The notes beneath the pieces are model-generated. The model did not search any database. It was given only the letters and a program-made list of their open reading frames with translations, and was not told where the DNA came from. Made by a program: the position numbers and the translations under genes. A stretch of DNA of 64,000 bases from Neptunomonas japonica JAMM 1380 (GTDB taxonomy: Bacteria; Pseudomonadota; Gammaproteobacteria; Pseudomonadales; Balneatricaceae): NCBI RefSeq assembly GCF_016592555.1, contig NZ_AP014546.1, forward strand, positions 248,001 to 312,000, given 5' to 3'. Positions 52,559 through 62,512 of this stretch are shown here, piece after piece (positions within the stretch are counted from its first letter, which is position 1; each line of letters starts with the position of its first letter).

Positions 52559-54355
52559 ATGAGTTCAAATAACACCAGCCAAGAGATAAATGACCCGCAA
52601 CAGAGTGCTCAAAATAAACCACTGAAGGGCGGGTACCGACGTTTATTGGCTTACGCTAAGCCCTATTGGCCGGTTTTCTGTGTTGCCTTTGTAGGTTATG
52701 CGTTTTATGGGGCGTCACAAGCGCTGTCTGCAAAGTGGCTGGAAAGTGTTGTCGACTCAGTAGAGCAAGGGCGCTTAGATGAACGTATCTGGTTAGCGTT
52801 GGCAGTATTAGCCATTTTTGCACTACGCGGTGTGGGTACTTTTCTGGGTAATTATTGTATTAGCTATGTAGCACGTTACGTTGTGCATGGTTTGCGAACG
52901 GATCTGTTTGACCGCATGTTGGTGCTGCCTGCTCAATATTACCAACAGCACTCATCCGGCGACCTGTTAGCACAACTTACCTATAACGTTGAGCAAGTGA
53001 CGGGAGCGGTGACAGACGCGGTTAAAGTCTTGATACGTGAAGGGCTTACGGTTATCGGCTTGTTTAGCTATCTGTTTTATCTTAATTGGAAATTAACGCT
53101 TATCTTCGTTGCGGCAGCACCCTTTATTGGTATTGTCGTTCGGATTGCATCTAAACGTATGCGTCGCTTAGGGCATCGTATACAGAAGTCAGTAGGTGAT
53201 ATTACTAACTCTGCATCAGAATCTATTCAAGGATATCAAGTCGTTAGAGTTTATGGTGGAACGAATTTTGAACGTCAGCGCTTTCATGGCGCTAGTGACC
53301 TTAACCGTCGTCAGTTTATGAAGTTGGTTGTGGCAGAATCGATCAATACCCCTGTTGTTCAGTTTTTAGTAGCAATGGCGTTGGCTGCACTGATGTATCT
53401 TGCGATGGCACCGTCAGTGATGGGCGGTATGAGTACAGGTGAATTTGTTGCCTTTATTACGGCAGCAGGAATGATTACAAAACCGCTACGTATGCTGACT
53501 GAAATAAATGTAAAAGTGCAAAAAGGTATTTCGGCTGCAGATGCTGTCTTTACTACGATGGATCAGGAATCAGAAAAAGACTTAGGGACGCTGAAAATTG
53601 GTAGAGCTGCTGGGCATTTGTTGTTTGAAAATGTTGGTTTTACCTATCCTGAGACTAGTGAAAAGGTACTTTCTAATTTCTCTCTTGATGTGCCTCATGG
53701 AACAACGGTCGCATTGGTTGGTAAATCGGGTAGTGGTAAATCAACAGTTGCGGGCCTAATTCCACGCTTTAATGATGAATGGGAAGGGCGGGTGTTACTC
53801 GATCATCAGCCATTGGAAAGCTACCAGTTGGCCTCTTTGCGTGATCAAATTGCAATCGTTAGCCAAAGTGTTGTTTTGTTTAATGGCAGCATTGCAGAAA
53901 ACATTGCTTATGGTTCGATGTCTTCAGCAAGTATTGAAAAAATTCAGGCCGCTGCAGAAGCTGCGCACGTTATGGAGTTTGTTAGTCGTTTGCCTGATGG
54001 GTTGCAAACTCAGGTTGGCGAAAGTGGTGTGTTGCTATCAGGTGGGCAGCGCCAGCGTATTGCCATCGCACGCGCTATTCTAAAAGATGCACCGATTTTG
54101 ATTATGGATGAAGCGACGTCTGCTTTGGACACTGAATCAGAAAGACATATTCAGGATGCGTTAGAAGGCGTCATGAAAGATAGAACTACTTTAGTTATTG
54201 CACATCGATTATCGACTATCGAAAAAGCCGATATGATCGTGGTCATGGATCAAGGGCGTATCGTCGAGCAAGGAAGCCACAGCGACTTACTAAAGAGAGA
54301 AGGTGCTTATGCGCAGCTCTATCGAATGCAATTTAGTGAATTAGCGGATGACTAA
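52559..54355 (+). CDS. msbA: lipid A export ABC transporter MsbA
   Basis: MsbA flips core-lipid A across the inner membrane. The product (about 598 residues) has six membrane helices in the first about 330 residues and an ATPase domain with Walker A GKSGSGKSTV, signature LSGGQRQRIAIARAI, Walker B ILIMDEATSALD and AHRLSTIEKAD. The ATG at 52559 has GAGGG upstream; an in-frame ATG at 52532 would add nine residues. It overlaps waaA by eight bases, the usual coupling of flippase and Kdo transferase. Confidence 0.95.
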   Translation: MSSNNTSQEINDPQQSAQNKPLKGGYRRLLAYAKPYWPVFCVAFVGYAFYGASQALSAKWLESVVDSVEQGRLDERIWLALAVLAIFALRGVGTFLGNYCISYVARYVVHGLRTDLFDRMLVLPAQYYQQHSSGDLLAQLTYNVEQVTGAVTDAVKVLIREGLTVIGLFSYLFYLNWKLTLIFVAAAPFIGIVVRIASKRMRRLGHRIQKSVGDITNSASESIQGYQVVRVYGGTNFERQRFHGASDLNRRQFMKLVVAESINTPVVQFLVAMALAALMYLAMAPSVMGGMSTGEFVAFITAAGMITKPLRMLTEINVKVQKGISAADAVFTTMDQESEKDLGTLKIGRAAGHLLFENVGFTYPETSEKVLSNFSLDVPHGTTVALVGKSGSGKSTVAGLIPRFNDEWEGRVLLDHQPLESYQLASLRDQIAIVSQSVVLFNGSIAENIAYGSMSSASIEKIQAAAEAAHVMEFVSRLPDGLQTQVGESGVLLSGGQRQRIAIARAILKDAPILIMDEATSALDTESERHIQDALEGVMKDRTTLVIAHRLSTIEKADMIVVMDQGRIVEQGSHSDLLKREGAYAQLYRMQFSELADD

Positions 54356-55622
54356 TGTCCCTCGGTGTTTTTATAGCGGACTGTTTTACCTGCTTACTCC
54401 TGTTTTACTGATACGTCTGTGGTGGCGCGGGCGAAATGCACCGGGCTATCGACAGCGTTGGTGGCAGCGCTTTGGTTTTGTTCCTAATGTAGTAAGTAAC
54501 CCTTTGTGGATTCATGCTGTCTCTGTAGGAGAGGCGATAGCAATTGCCCCGTTTGTTGAACGCTTACTGATAGATTACCCTGAGGTTCCTATCGTAATAA
54601 CAACGATGACACCCACCGGAGCGAGCCGTGTTAACGCTATGTTTGCTGAGCGTGTCATTCATTATTATTGCCCTTATGACCTTCCTGATGCCGTTGGCCG
54701 GTTTGTTCAGAGAGTGAAGCCGCGTGGCTGCCTTATTGTAGAAACTGAACTATGGCCGAATATGATTTTAGGCTGTCAAAAAGCCGGCGTGCCTGTCATT
54801 GTGGCTAATGCTCGCTTGTCTGAGCGCTCTGCAAAAGGTTATGCAAAGGTTCGCGGCTTAGTAGAGCCAATGTTATCAGCGCTGACCTTATTGGTGACAC
54901 AGCATCAAAGTGATGCCGATCGTTTTTTACAATTAGGTATGCCGGCTGAGAAAATAGATGTATCAGGCAGTATTAAATTTGATATTCAGGTAGATGAGGG
55001 TTTACGCAAACAAGGTACCCTTCTCCGCCAGCAATTAGGTAATCGTTTCACCGTTATCTTGGCGAGCAGTCATGAGGATGAAGAGACACAATTTTTAAGC
55101 AGTCTTGAGCCATTACTAGATCAGTATCCAGATATTTTAGTGATGTTAGTGCCTCGGCATCCTGAACGTTTTGAATCGGTTTACCAAAGTGCGTTGCAAT
55201 ATTCAGACAGGGTAGTGCGCCGTTCAACAGGCAACTCATGTAAAGCTGATGACACAACTAGAATTTATCTGGGCGATACGATGGGAGACTTGATGCTCCT
55301 TTATGCAGCGGCTGATGTTGCAGTGATGGGAGGCAGCTTTGTTAATGTCGGTGGGCATAATCCGCTAGAGCCTGCAGTACTGGGCATGCCAGTAATCATG
55401 GGGCCTTATCATTTTAATTTTACAGCGATCAGTAATGCGATGGCGCGAGCGGGCGGAATGCAGCTAGTAACTCAAATGTCTGATGTATCTAACTTGCTTG
55501 AAAAATACCAAACTACGCCTATCAAAGTGGCAGAGCATGGCGGAAATGCCTTAACGTACGCTGATTCTCAGCGAGGCGCACTTGATCACCTTTATACAAA
55601 AGTGACCAAGCGACTGATATAG
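54348..55622 (+). CDS. waaA: 3-deoxy-D-manno-octulosonic acid transferase WaaA (KdtA)
   Basis: WaaA transfers Kdo from CMP-Kdo to lipid IVA. The 424-residue GT30 enzyme has an N-terminal membrane anchor (about 8-25), IHAVSVGEAIAIAPFV with the catalytic Glu, TTMTPTGASRV, VETELWPNMI, ILASSHEDEE, VPRHPERF and GGSFVNVGGHNPLEPA. It begins eight bases before the msbA stop. All expected family blocks are present and the length is standard. Confidence 0.95.
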   Translation: MTNVPRCFYSGLFYLLTPVLLIRLWWRGRNAPGYRQRWWQRFGFVPNVVSNPLWIHAVSVGEAIAIAPFVERLLIDYPEVPIVITTMTPTGASRVNAMFAERVIHYYCPYDLPDAVGRFVQRVKPRGCLIVETELWPNMILGCQKAGVPVIVANARLSERSAKGYAKVRGLVEPMLSALTLLVTQHQSDADRFLQLGMPAEKIDVSGSIKFDIQVDEGLRKQGTLLRQQLGNRFTVILASSHEDEETQFLSSLEPLLDQYPDILVMLVPRHPERFESVYQSALQYSDRVVRRSTGNSCKADDTTRIYLGDTMGDLMLLYAAADVAVMGGSFVNVGGHNPLEPAVLGMPVIMGPYHFNFTAISNAMARAGGMQLVTQMSDVSNLLEKYQTTPIKVAEHGGNALTYADSQRGALDHLYTKVTKRLI

Positions 55623-55629
55623 TCTGTGT

Positions 55630-55953
55630 TTAACAATCGAACGTTAAGTTTTCACCGGTTTGGGTAACATAAGCGTGATTGAGCATCTCGACTAACGGTG
55701 TTTTTCCACTGTCACGTAGCCATTGTTGGCCATCGGCGTCATAATCGAAATGAAACCCACCATCTTTAGTAGCCAACCACAGTTGAAGTACAGGTGTTTG
55801 ACGAGTGAAAATGATTTGTGTGCCGTTTTCGCACTTGATGGTGAGTACGCCACCACTAATCAGATAATCAATATCAGAGTCTGCATCATCGAGACGTTCT
55901 TCAATCTGTTGCAAGGTGTTGTCAACGAGATCGTTAAATTCAGATTCAGTCAT
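55630..55953 (-). CDS. cyaY: iron donor/frataxin-like protein CyaY
   Basis: The 107-residue frataxin homologue binds iron and modulates Fe-S cluster assembly with IscS. It has an acidic first helix (MTESEFNDLVDNTLQQIEE, DDADSDID), the strand segment GGVLTIKCENGTQIIFTRQ, and the QLWLATKDGGFHFDYD tryptophan region. It is divergent from lptM-lysA-dapF, the standard gammaproteobacterial arrangement. Confidence 0.94.
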   Translation of the reverse strand: MTESEFNDLVDNTLQQIEERLDDADSDIDYLISGGVLTIKCENGTQIIFTRQTPVLQLWLATKDGGFHFDYDADGQQWLRDSGKTPLVEMLNHAYVTQTGENLTFDC

Positions 55954-56076
55954 CAGTCGGCTCTTTGTGAAGATAATTAAGTGAATGCGCAGTATATCAG
56001 CTTTTGCACGGTACTCATTAGCCGCTTTTCAAGGGTATAATTGATTAATTATTGTCTATCAAATGAGAGTTGTATT

Positions 56077-56187
56077 GTGAAATTTAGCTGGGCTTGGATG
56101 TTGGCAGGAGTGATCCTTTTATCCGGTTGTGGGCAAAAAGGGCCGCTATATTTACCTGAGCCAGTAAAGCAGACTGAAAATCAGTAA
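56077..56187 (+). CDS. lptM: LptM (YifL) small lipoprotein of the LPS translocon
   Basis: This 36-residue lipoprotein precursor starts with GTG and reads MKFSWAWMLAGVILLSGCGQ, with lipobox LLSGC and lipidated Cys-18, followed by the family hallmark GQKGPLYLPEP. In E. coli LptM binds the LptDE complex and helps its oxidative maturation. GAGAG lies upstream. It stands directly before lysA, as yifL stands near dapF in other gammaproteobacteria. The mature part is only about 19 residues. Confidence 0.9.
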   Translation: MKFSWAWMLAGVILLSGCGQKGPLYLPEPVKQTENQ

Positions 56188-56226
56188 CGCATACAATTAA
56201 ATAAGTTTTACGAGTGAGAAGAGTTA

Positions 56227-57483
56227 ATGGATAGTTTTGAGTACCGTGATGGCCGCTTACATTGTGAAGATTTAGCGCTGGATAAAGTTGCTGAGCGTTT
56301 TGGTACACCCGTGTATGTATATTCTCGAGATGCTATTGAACGTGCTTATCTAAATTATGCACAAGCGCTTGAAGGACGTGATGCCTTGGTTTGTTATGCC
56401 GTTAAAGCCAACAGCAATCTTGCTGTGCTGAATGTTTTAGCTAGGTTAGGTGCAGGTTTTGATATTGTTTCTTTAGGAGAGCTTGAGCGAGTACTTAAAG
56501 CAGGTGGGCTAGCCAAAAACATAGTATTTTCTGGTGTTGGTAAGCAGGCTCATGAGATTAAGCGTGCTTTGGAAGTAGGTATCCGTTGCTTCAATATTGA
56601 ATCTGAAGCTGAGCTTGAGCGTGTTAATACGGTTGCGGGTGAGTGCCAGCAGATCGCTGATATCTCGTTTCGTGTTAACCCTGATGTTGATGCGGGAACG
56701 CATCCTTATATTTCTACAGGGCTCAAAGATAACAAGTTTGGTATTGCTATTACGGATGCTGAACGTATTTATTGCCACGCTAACGGTTTGTCGCATGTCA
56801 ATGTGGTCGGCATGGACTGTCATATTGGTAGTCAATTAACTGAAATTGCTCCCTTTATGGATGCACTGGATCGCTTGCTTGTTTTGGTTGATAAGTTGGC
56901 AGAACAGGGTGTTCAAATTCACCATTTAGACTTGGGTGGTGGTTTAGGTGTTTGTTATACCGATGAAACGCCGCCAACGCCGCAAGCATATATCGGAGCT
57001 GTACTTGAAAAACTTGGAGACCGAGCGCTGGGGCTTATTTTTGAACCAGGGCGTTCCATTGTCGCTAATGCTGGTGTTATGTTGACACAAGTTGAGTTTC
57101 TTAAGTGCACGGATCATAAGAACTTCGCTATTATTGATGGTGCAATGAATGACCTTATTCGCCCTTCACTATACAGTGCTTATCAGGACATTATTCCTGT
57201 AGCGCTTCGTAAAGAGGGTGAAGCTAAAACTTATGATTTAGTTGGACCTGTTTGTGAGACCGGAGACTTTTTAGGAAAAGATCGCGATCTTAATCTACAA
57301 GCTGGTGATCTATTGGCCGTGTGTTCTGCTGGTGCATATGGTTTTGTCATGAGCTCAAACTACAATACTCGTCCGCGTGCTGCGGAAGTGATGGTTGATG
57401 ACAATGAAGTCTTTGAAGTACGCGCACGCGAAACCTTGGTGGATTTGATGCGCGGTGAAGTTATGTTGCCTAAAGGGCATTAA
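56227..57483 (+). CDS. lysA: diaminopimelate decarboxylase LysA
   Basis: LysA makes L-lysine from meso-diaminopimelate. The 418-residue PLP barrel enzyme has the cofactor Lys in [68 protein letters not shown] and the dimer-shared [11 protein letters not shown]. It is 14 bases upstream of dapF, which makes its substrate, so the two consecutive last steps of lysine synthesis are joined. Confidence 0.97.
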   Translation: MDSFEYRDGRLHCEDLALDKVAERFGTPVYVYSRDAIERAYLNYAQALEGRDALVCYAVKANSNLAVLNVLARLGAGFDIVSLGELERVLKAGGLAKNIVFSGVGKQAHEIKRALEVGIRCFNIESEAELERVNTVAGECQQIADISFRVNPDVDAGTHPYISTGLKDNKFGIAITDAERIYCHANGLSHVNVVGMDCHIGSQLTEIAPFMDALDRLLVLVDKLAEQGVQIHHLDLGGGLGVCYTDETPPTPQAYIGAVLEKLGDRALGLIFEPGRSIVANAGVMLTQVEFLKCTDHKNFAIIDGAMNDLIRPSLYSAYQDIIPVALRKEGEAKTYDLVGPVCETGDFLGKDRDLNLQAGDLLAVCSAGAYGFVMSSNYNTRPRAAEVMVDDNEVFEVRARETLVDLMRGEVMLPKGH

Positions 57484-57497
57484 ACGGAATAAATAAC

Positions 57498-58331
57498 ATG
57501 TTGGTACGCTTTACCAAAATGCATGGCTTAGGCAATGACTTTATGGTTGTTGACTTGGTTACACAGAGAATCAGGCTTTCGGAAGATAAAGTCAGGAAGC
57601 TGGCTGATCGTCATTTAGGCATTGGTTTTGATCAGCTATTACTGGTTGAACCACCGACTAATCCTGAGATGGATTTTCGGTATCGAATCTATAATGCTGA
57701 CGGCTCTGAAGTTGAGCATTGTGGTAATGGTGCCCGCTGTTTTGCACGTTTCGTGCGTGATAAACGCCTTACTAATAAGGATGTGATTGCAGTTGAAACG
57801 GCTAACGGCAAGGCAATACTTACCATTTTTCCGGATAACCAAGTCGAAGTCGATATGGGAGCTCCTGAGCTGCTACCTAAGGCTGTTCCGTTTGTCGCTC
57901 AAGAGCAATCAGCGGTGTATTCGGTTGATGTTGAAAGTCAGCATGTGGATATCTCAGTGGTTTCTATGGGAAATCCACATGGCGTGTTAGTCATCGATGA
58001 TACCGACAGTGCTCCGGTTGAAACACTCGGTCCATTGTTAGAAGCGCACACGCGTTTTCCTGCAAAAGCGAATATTGGTTTTATGCAGATTCTCTCTTCG
58101 ACAGAAGTGAAATTACGTGTGTATGAGCGTGGTGCTGGTGAAACGATGGCGTGTGGCACAGGGGCTTGTGCAGCAGTCGTGGCAGGGCGTCTTCGAGGTA
58201 TCTTAGATGAAAATGTTAAGGTACATCTTCCTGGAGGAGATCTACAGGTTAGTTGGAAAGGCGGTGAAAAAGATTCCGTTATGATGACGGGGCCCGCAGC
58301 GACAGTGTTTGAAGGTCAGGTGTTTATATGA
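57498..58331 (+). CDS. dapF: diaminopimelate epimerase DapF
   Basis: DapF interconverts LL- and meso-diaminopimelate for lysine and peptidoglycan. The 277-residue protein has both catalytic Cys motifs, [13 protein letters not shown] (about residue 75) and [16 protein letters not shown] (about 220), with [13 protein letters not shown] at the start and [12 protein letters not shown] in the middle. Its stop overlaps the DUF484 gene by four bases. Confidence 0.97.
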   Translation: MLVRFTKMHGLGNDFMVVDLVTQRIRLSEDKVRKLADRHLGIGFDQLLLVEPPTNPEMDFRYRIYNADGSEVEHCGNGARCFARFVRDKRLTNKDVIAVETANGKAILTIFPDNQVEVDMGAPELLPKAVPFVAQEQSAVYSVDVESQHVDISVVSMGNPHGVLVIDDTDSAPVETLGPLLEAHTRFPAKANIGFMQILSSTEVKLRVYERGAGETMACGTGACAAVVAGRLRGILDENVKVHLPGGDLQVSWKGGEKDSVMMTGPAATVFEGQVFI

Positions 58332-59029
58332 GTCAAAGTGAAAATCAACAGGTGCAGGCTACAGAGTTTAATGAAAATGATGTGGCTGATTATCTAGCAA
58401 AAAATCCTGACTTTTTCATGCGCCATAAGCCTCTATTAGAAGTAATGTCTGTACCACATGAAACGGGTCGTGCCATTTCATTAATTGAGCGCCAGACCTC
58501 TTTGCTTCGAGACCGTAATCAGAAATTAACGATCCACTTGTCTGATTTGATTGATATAGCGCGCCATAATGATTCACAATTTGAAAAAACTAAGCGTATG
58601 GTATTAGCACTGCTCGATTCCGCTACACTGGATGATGTCGCAGTCGCATTAGAAGAAAGCTTGTGCCGTGACTTTTACGGTGACGAAACCTCGCTAGTGT
58701 TGTTTAGTGATAACCCACTGAATGTTAATAATCTGAAGATTTTACCTCGTGATACTGCAGGGGTCATTGAACCATTGATGAAAACAAACATGCCGACCTG
58801 TGGGCAATTATCTTTGATAGAGAACCGTTTTTTGTTTGAAGATGATGCGGTAAAAGTTCAGTCAGCAGCTGTTATCCCTTTGGTCAAAGGGGAAACAATT
58901 GGGTTGTTGGCCATCGGTAGTTATGACCCTTATTACTTCCAGAGTAGTCAGGGTACTTTGTTCTTATCCTACGTGGGCGAAGTGCTGAGTCGAGTGGCCA
59001 GCCGCATCGTGCATGAGGAGCAGGTGTAA
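58328..59029 (+). CDS. DUF484 family protein
   Basis: The 233-residue protein has the family opening [20 protein letters not shown], a coiled segment ([20 protein letters not shown]) and a GAF-like C-terminal domain ending [14 protein letters not shown]. The function is unknown; it is consistently encoded between dapF and xerC in gammaproteobacteria, as here, with overlapping or near-abutting ends on each side. Confidence 0.92.
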   Translation: MSQSENQQVQATEFNENDVADYLAKNPDFFMRHKPLLEVMSVPHETGRAISLIERQTSLLRDRNQKLTIHLSDLIDIARHNDSQFEKTKRMVLALLDSATLDDVAVALEESLCRDFYGDETSLVLFSDNPLNVNNLKILPRDTAGVIEPLMKTNMPTCGQLSLIENRFLFEDDAVKVQSAAVIPLVKGETIGLLAIGSYDPYYFQSSQGTLFLSYVGEVLSRVASRIVHEEQV

Positions 59030-59034
59030 CGCTG

Positions 59035-59955
59035 ATGGTTAACCGCAGTTTTGCTGATCAGCTCAGTACTGCGGTTGATTTGTTCCTAGTATATCTTCGC
59101 TCAGAGAAGCATTTATCCCCGAATACATGTGGTAGTTATCAAAGAGATTTAAATAAGCTGGTGGGCTTCGTTGCTGATTGTAGGCTAGCGCAGTGGGATG
59201 ATGTATCTGAACGTGAAATTCGTGCTTTTGTTGCTGAAGTTCACCGTGAGGGTTTAAGCGCTAAAAGCATTCAGCGTTGCCTTTCAGCTATCCGCAGTTT
59301 TTATCAGTATATGGCCATTATTGGGCGAGTTTCACATAACCCGGCTCAAGGCGTTCGAGCGCCCAAAGTGGGGCGTTCACTTCCTGAAACGTTGGATGTT
59401 GATCAGTTGACTCAGCTGCTGGCTTTTCCTGTGACGGATGCGATTTCGTCCCGAGATAAAGCAATGATGGAGTTAGTGTATTCATCAGGCCTGCGTGTGT
59501 CCGAGCTTATCAGTCTAAATATTCATGATATTGATTTTCGCGATGCCAGTTTAGTGGTCACAGGTAAGGGAAGGAAAATGCGAATGTTACCTGTAGGGCG
59601 AGTCGCTTTGCAGGCAGTTGGTGCCTGGGTTAAGTGTCGATCAGCCTGGGCCGATTACACTGAAAACGCGCTCTTTATCTCTAAAACGGGTAAGCGTCTG
59701 ACAGTGCGTAGTACTCAACAGCGCTTTGATCATTGGGCAAAAGTTATGCACACTCAAGGTAAGGTTTATCCGCATCGATTGCGTCATAGCTTTGCTAGTC
59801 ATATGCTTGAATCCAGCAGTGATCTTCGAGCTGTTCAAGAGTTACTGGGGCATGAAGATATTTCGACAACACAAATATATACACATTTAGATTTCCAGCA
59901 CCTGATGGATGTCTATGAAAAAGCCCACCCAAGAGCGCAGAAAAAAAATGATTAA
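59035..59955 (+). CDS. xerC: site-specific tyrosine recombinase XerC
   Basis: XerC acts with XerD and FtsK at dif to resolve chromosome dimers. The 306-residue protein has an N-terminal SAM-like core-binding domain (YLRSEKHLSPNTCGSYQRDL) and the catalytic domain with Arg in YSSGLRVSELISL, Lys in TGKGRKMRMLPVG, HRLRHSFASHML, GHEDISTTQIYTHLD and the Tyr nucleophile in that last motif. Context (dapF-DUF484-xerC-yigB) supports XerC over XerD. It overlaps the HAD gene by eight bases. Confidence 0.95.
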   Translation: MVNRSFADQLSTAVDLFLVYLRSEKHLSPNTCGSYQRDLNKLVGFVADCRLAQWDDVSEREIRAFVAEVHREGLSAKSIQRCLSAIRSFYQYMAIIGRVSHNPAQGVRAPKVGRSLPETLDVDQLTQLLAFPVTDAISSRDKAMMELVYSSGLRVSELISLNIHDIDFRDASLVVTGKGRKMRMLPVGRVALQAVGAWVKCRSAWADYTENALFISKTGKRLTVRSTQQRFDHWAKVMHTQGKVYPHRLRHSFASHMLESSSDLRAVQELLGHEDISTTQIYTHLDFQHLMDVYEKAHPRAQKKND

Positions 59956-60667
59956 ATGTATTACTTTTGATCTAGACGATACTTTGTGGGCTGTAGGCCC
60001 GGTTGTACGGGCGGCAAACCACACCTTATATGAGTGGTTATATGAGAATGCGCCACTCTTTAACCAAACCTACCAGCTACGTGACCTCAATACGTTGAGA
60101 GACCATGTGCTTACTCAGCAGCCAGATATTAGTTACAGTGTCTCGCGTATTCGTATGGAGGTGCTTAAATACGGGCTAATGCAGGTAGGCTATTCGCCAG
60201 ACATCACAGCTAAGCTAGCCGAAGAGGCTTTTGCTGTATTTTATAAAGCGCGTCAGAAAGTGGAGTTTTTTGAGCATGCATTGTCGATGCTCGAAACACT
60301 TAAAGCTAGCGGATATATGTTAGGGGCTATTAGTAATGGTAACGCAGATGTACAACAAGTGGGTTTGTCGCATCTGATGGATTTCCAGTTTAGTGCTGAC
60401 AGTGCTGGCGTTGAAAAGCCAGATCCTCTGATTTTCAATCAGATGCTAGCACATACTCGTCTTAAGCCAGAGCAGGTGATACATGTAGGTGATCACCCTA
60501 TTCATGATATTGAGGGTGCGCAAACTGCCGGATTATGGAGCATTTGGGTGAATCTAAATGAGCAGCAATGGGAAGGAGATCAGCCTCCTGATGCTGAAGT
60601 TAGCCGTCTTGATGACTTACCTGTTAAGGTTGAAGAGATCCATGCTGCCCGGCGTGTTCGCTTATAA
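59948..60667 (+). CDS. yigB: HAD-family phosphatase YigB-like
   Basis: The roughly 239-residue HAD hydrolase starts at an ATG overlapping the xerC stop (ATGATTAA). It has motif I FDLDDTLW with the nucleophile Asp, motif II AISNGN, and motif III/IV EKPDPLIFNQML with VGDHPIHDIEGAQTAG. YigB of E. coli dephosphorylates a riboflavin precursor among other substrates; position after xerC supports orthology. An in-frame upstream start at 59909 would lie inside xerC and is unlikely. Confidence 0.9.
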   Translation: MIKCITFDLDDTLWAVGPVVRAANHTLYEWLYENAPLFNQTYQLRDLNTLRDHVLTQQPDISYSVSRIRMEVLKYGLMQVGYSPDITAKLAEEAFAVFYKARQKVEFFEHALSMLETLKASGYMLGAISNGNADVQQVGLSHLMDFQFSADSAGVEKPDPLIFNQMLAHTRLKPEQVIHVGDHPIHDIEGAQTAGLWSIWVNLNEQQWEGDQPPDAEVSRLDDLPVKVEEIHAARRVRL

Positions 60668-60692
60668 GTAGGTCGTCTCTATTTTGAGGCTA

Positions 60693-60711
60693 CATGTATT
60701 ATAGATACATG
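60693..60711 (+). terminator. short hairpin between the convergent yigB and hemW
   Basis: CATGTAT and ATACATG pair around a five-base loop, followed by CATTTTCTT. The stem is AT-rich and weak, but the position between two convergent stop codons suits a terminator. Confidence 0.4.
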
Positions 60712-60718
60712 CATTTTC

Positions 60719-61858
60719 TTACTCTGCAATAAACATCTCAAGTAGATCGTTTAGGAAGAGTTGTCCTTGAGGCGTGGCTTTCAGTCTATGCGGATCAAGT
60801 AAGCCAGCGTTGCGTGAGCTTGTTAATGCTGTCCTGATGTTGTTTAGGTTTAATAAGCTGCGCTCCTGAAAGATGCTCTCATCAACCCCATCAACTAAAC
60901 GCAAGGCGTTCATCATAAATTCAAAAGGGCGGTCGACATGGCTAATGGCCTGTTCTCCACCGAGTGGATTGATGCTTTGCAAATAAGCCTTAGGTGAGCG
61001 CTGTTTCCAGCGCCGCAGAATCAGGTCTTGCTCAGGAAAAGATAGTTTTCCATGTGCTCCAGCACCAATGCCTATGTAGTCTCCAAATTGCCAGTAGTTG
61101 AGATTATGTTGAGCACGGGCTGATTTACCTTTTGCATACGCGGATACTTCATATTGCTGAAAACCATTATTTGCCAGTAGTTGTTGCCCTGCTTGTTGAA
61201 TGTCCCACAGGGTTTCATCTTGTGGGATAAGCGGTGGTTTTGTATAAAACTCAGTATTAGGCTCTATCGTTAGTTGGTACCAAGATAGGTGGTCTGGGCC
61301 CAGATTCAGTGCTGTTTCTAAGTCACTGAGAGCCTGAGTTTCTGTTTGGTCAGGCAGGCCGTGCATTAAGTCGATGTTTAAATGAGGAAAGCCTAAATCT
61401 CTGGCGGCACTAATGGCTTTTTTTGCTTCTCCGCCGGAATGAATTCGACCTAGGGCTTGTAAGTGCTGAGTGTTAAAACTTTGAACGCCGACTGATAGGC
61501 GATTCACGCCTGCTTTCAGGTAACCCGCAAAACGCTCCTGCTCGAAAGTTCCAGGGTTGGCTTCCATGGTTATTTCGATATTGGGGGAAAACGGGGTAAT
61601 CTGGTCAGCACCTTCTAAAATCCGTGCTATTGCATCAGAGGTGAATAAGCTAGGGGTACCACCACCGATAAAAATCGTATCTATCTTACGGCCCTGCGCG
61701 CCTGCTTGCTCTAGCTTTAAGTCAGACAGTAGAGCTGATACATAGGCAGTTTCTGGTATTTCGCCTTTCACCGCATGTGAGTTGAAGTCGCAGTAGGGAC
61801 ATTTGCGCACGCACCAAGGAATATGAATATATAGTGAAAGTGGTGGTAACGTGCTCAT
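60719..61858 (-). CDS. hemW: radical SAM heme chaperone HemW
   Basis: HemW is a heme-binding radical SAM protein related to the coproporphyrinogen dehydrogenase HemN and thought to insert heme into target enzymes. The 379-residue sequence has the cluster motif CVRKCPYCDF near residue 16, the glycine motif IFIGGGTPSLF, EANPGTFE, GVNRLSVGVQSFN and DLMHGLPDQT. It lacks the extra N-terminal region of HemN. It follows rdgB on the same strand, matching the conserved metX-metW-DUF4426-rdgB-hemW order. Confidence 0.94.
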   Translation of the reverse strand: MSTLPPLSLYIHIPWCVRKCPYCDFNSHAVKGEIPETAYVSALLSDLKLEQAGAQGRKIDTIFIGGGTPSLFTSDAIARILEGADQITPFSPNIEITMEANPGTFEQERFAGYLKAGVNRLSVGVQSFNTQHLQALGRIHSGGEAKKAISAARDLGFPHLNIDLMHGLPDQTETQALSDLETALNLGPDHLSWYQLTIEPNTEFYTKPPLIPQDETLWDIQQAGQQLLANNGFQQYEVSAYAKGKSARAQHNLNYWQFGDYIGIGAGAHGKLSFPEQDLILRRWKQRSPKAYLQSINPLGGEQAISHVDRPFEFMMNALRLVDGVDESIFQERSLLNLNNIRTALTSSRNAGLLDPHRLKATPQGQLFLNDLLEMFIAE

Positions 61859-61891
61859 TAATACCTGCCTGTCAGTGTTCGTCTATAAAGG

Positions 61892-62509
61892 TTACTGCGA
61901 TGTATCGTTGCTTAGGTAGCCACTGATCTGCTCAAGGAACAACTGTACCGCTTGGCCGCGATGACTGATGCTGTGTTTTACCTCAGGAGTAAGCTCAGCG
62001 GCTGTTTTGTCGGTGTTGTTAACAAGAAATAGAGGATCATAACCAAAACCGAATTCACCGCGTGGGGCGTGAGCGATACTACCTTCTAGTGTACCTTGGC
62101 AAATAAGAGGCATGGGGTCTTTAGCATGACGCATATAGACCAACACACAACGATAGCGTGCGCTTCTTTCGCTATCGGGTACATCTTGCATTGATTCAAG
62201 GAGTTTTTGGCTGTTGTCTGCGTCACCTTTGCCTGCTCCTGCAAAGCGTGCTGAGTAGATGCCAGGAGCGCCTTGTAAAGCATCGACCTCGAGACCTGAG
62301 TCGTCAGCAAGCGCCGGTAAGCCGGTTATCTCGCAAGCATGACGCGCTTTAATAATAGCGTTTTCGACAAAAGTTAACCCAGTCTCATCAGCATCTTCCA
62401 CATTGAAATGTGATTGTGGAAGAACGCTAACGCTGAATTGTTGAAGTGTTTCGTTAAATTCTTTTAACTTACCTTTATTGCCGCTGGCGAGCACGATAGT
62501 CTGGGTCAT
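61892..62509 (-). CDS. rdgB: dITP/XTP pyrophosphatase RdgB (Ham1 family)
   Basis: RdgB removes inosine and xanthosine triphosphates from the nucleotide pool. The 205-residue protein shows IVLASGNKGKLKEFNETL, ADDSGLEVDALQGAPGIYSARFAG, FGFGYDPLF and KHSISHRGQAV, all family hallmarks. It lies three bases after the DUF4426 gene and 33 bases before hemW on the minus strand. Confidence 0.97.
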   Translation of the reverse strand: MTQTIVLASGNKGKLKEFNETLQQFSVSVLPQSHFNVEDADETGLTFVENAIIKARHACEITGLPALADDSGLEVDALQGAPGIYSARFAGAGKGDADNSQKLLESMQDVPDSERSARYRCVLVYMRHAKDPMPLICQGTLEGSIAHAPRGEFGFGYDPLFLVNNTDKTAAELTPEVKHSISHRGQAVQLFLEQISGYLSNDTSQ

Positions 62510-62512
62510 GGG

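Noticed and set aside
53772..54083. 103-codon frame inside msbA in another phase
   Set aside because: It overlaps the conserved ATPase motifs of MsbA and has no independent ribosome site or family features.
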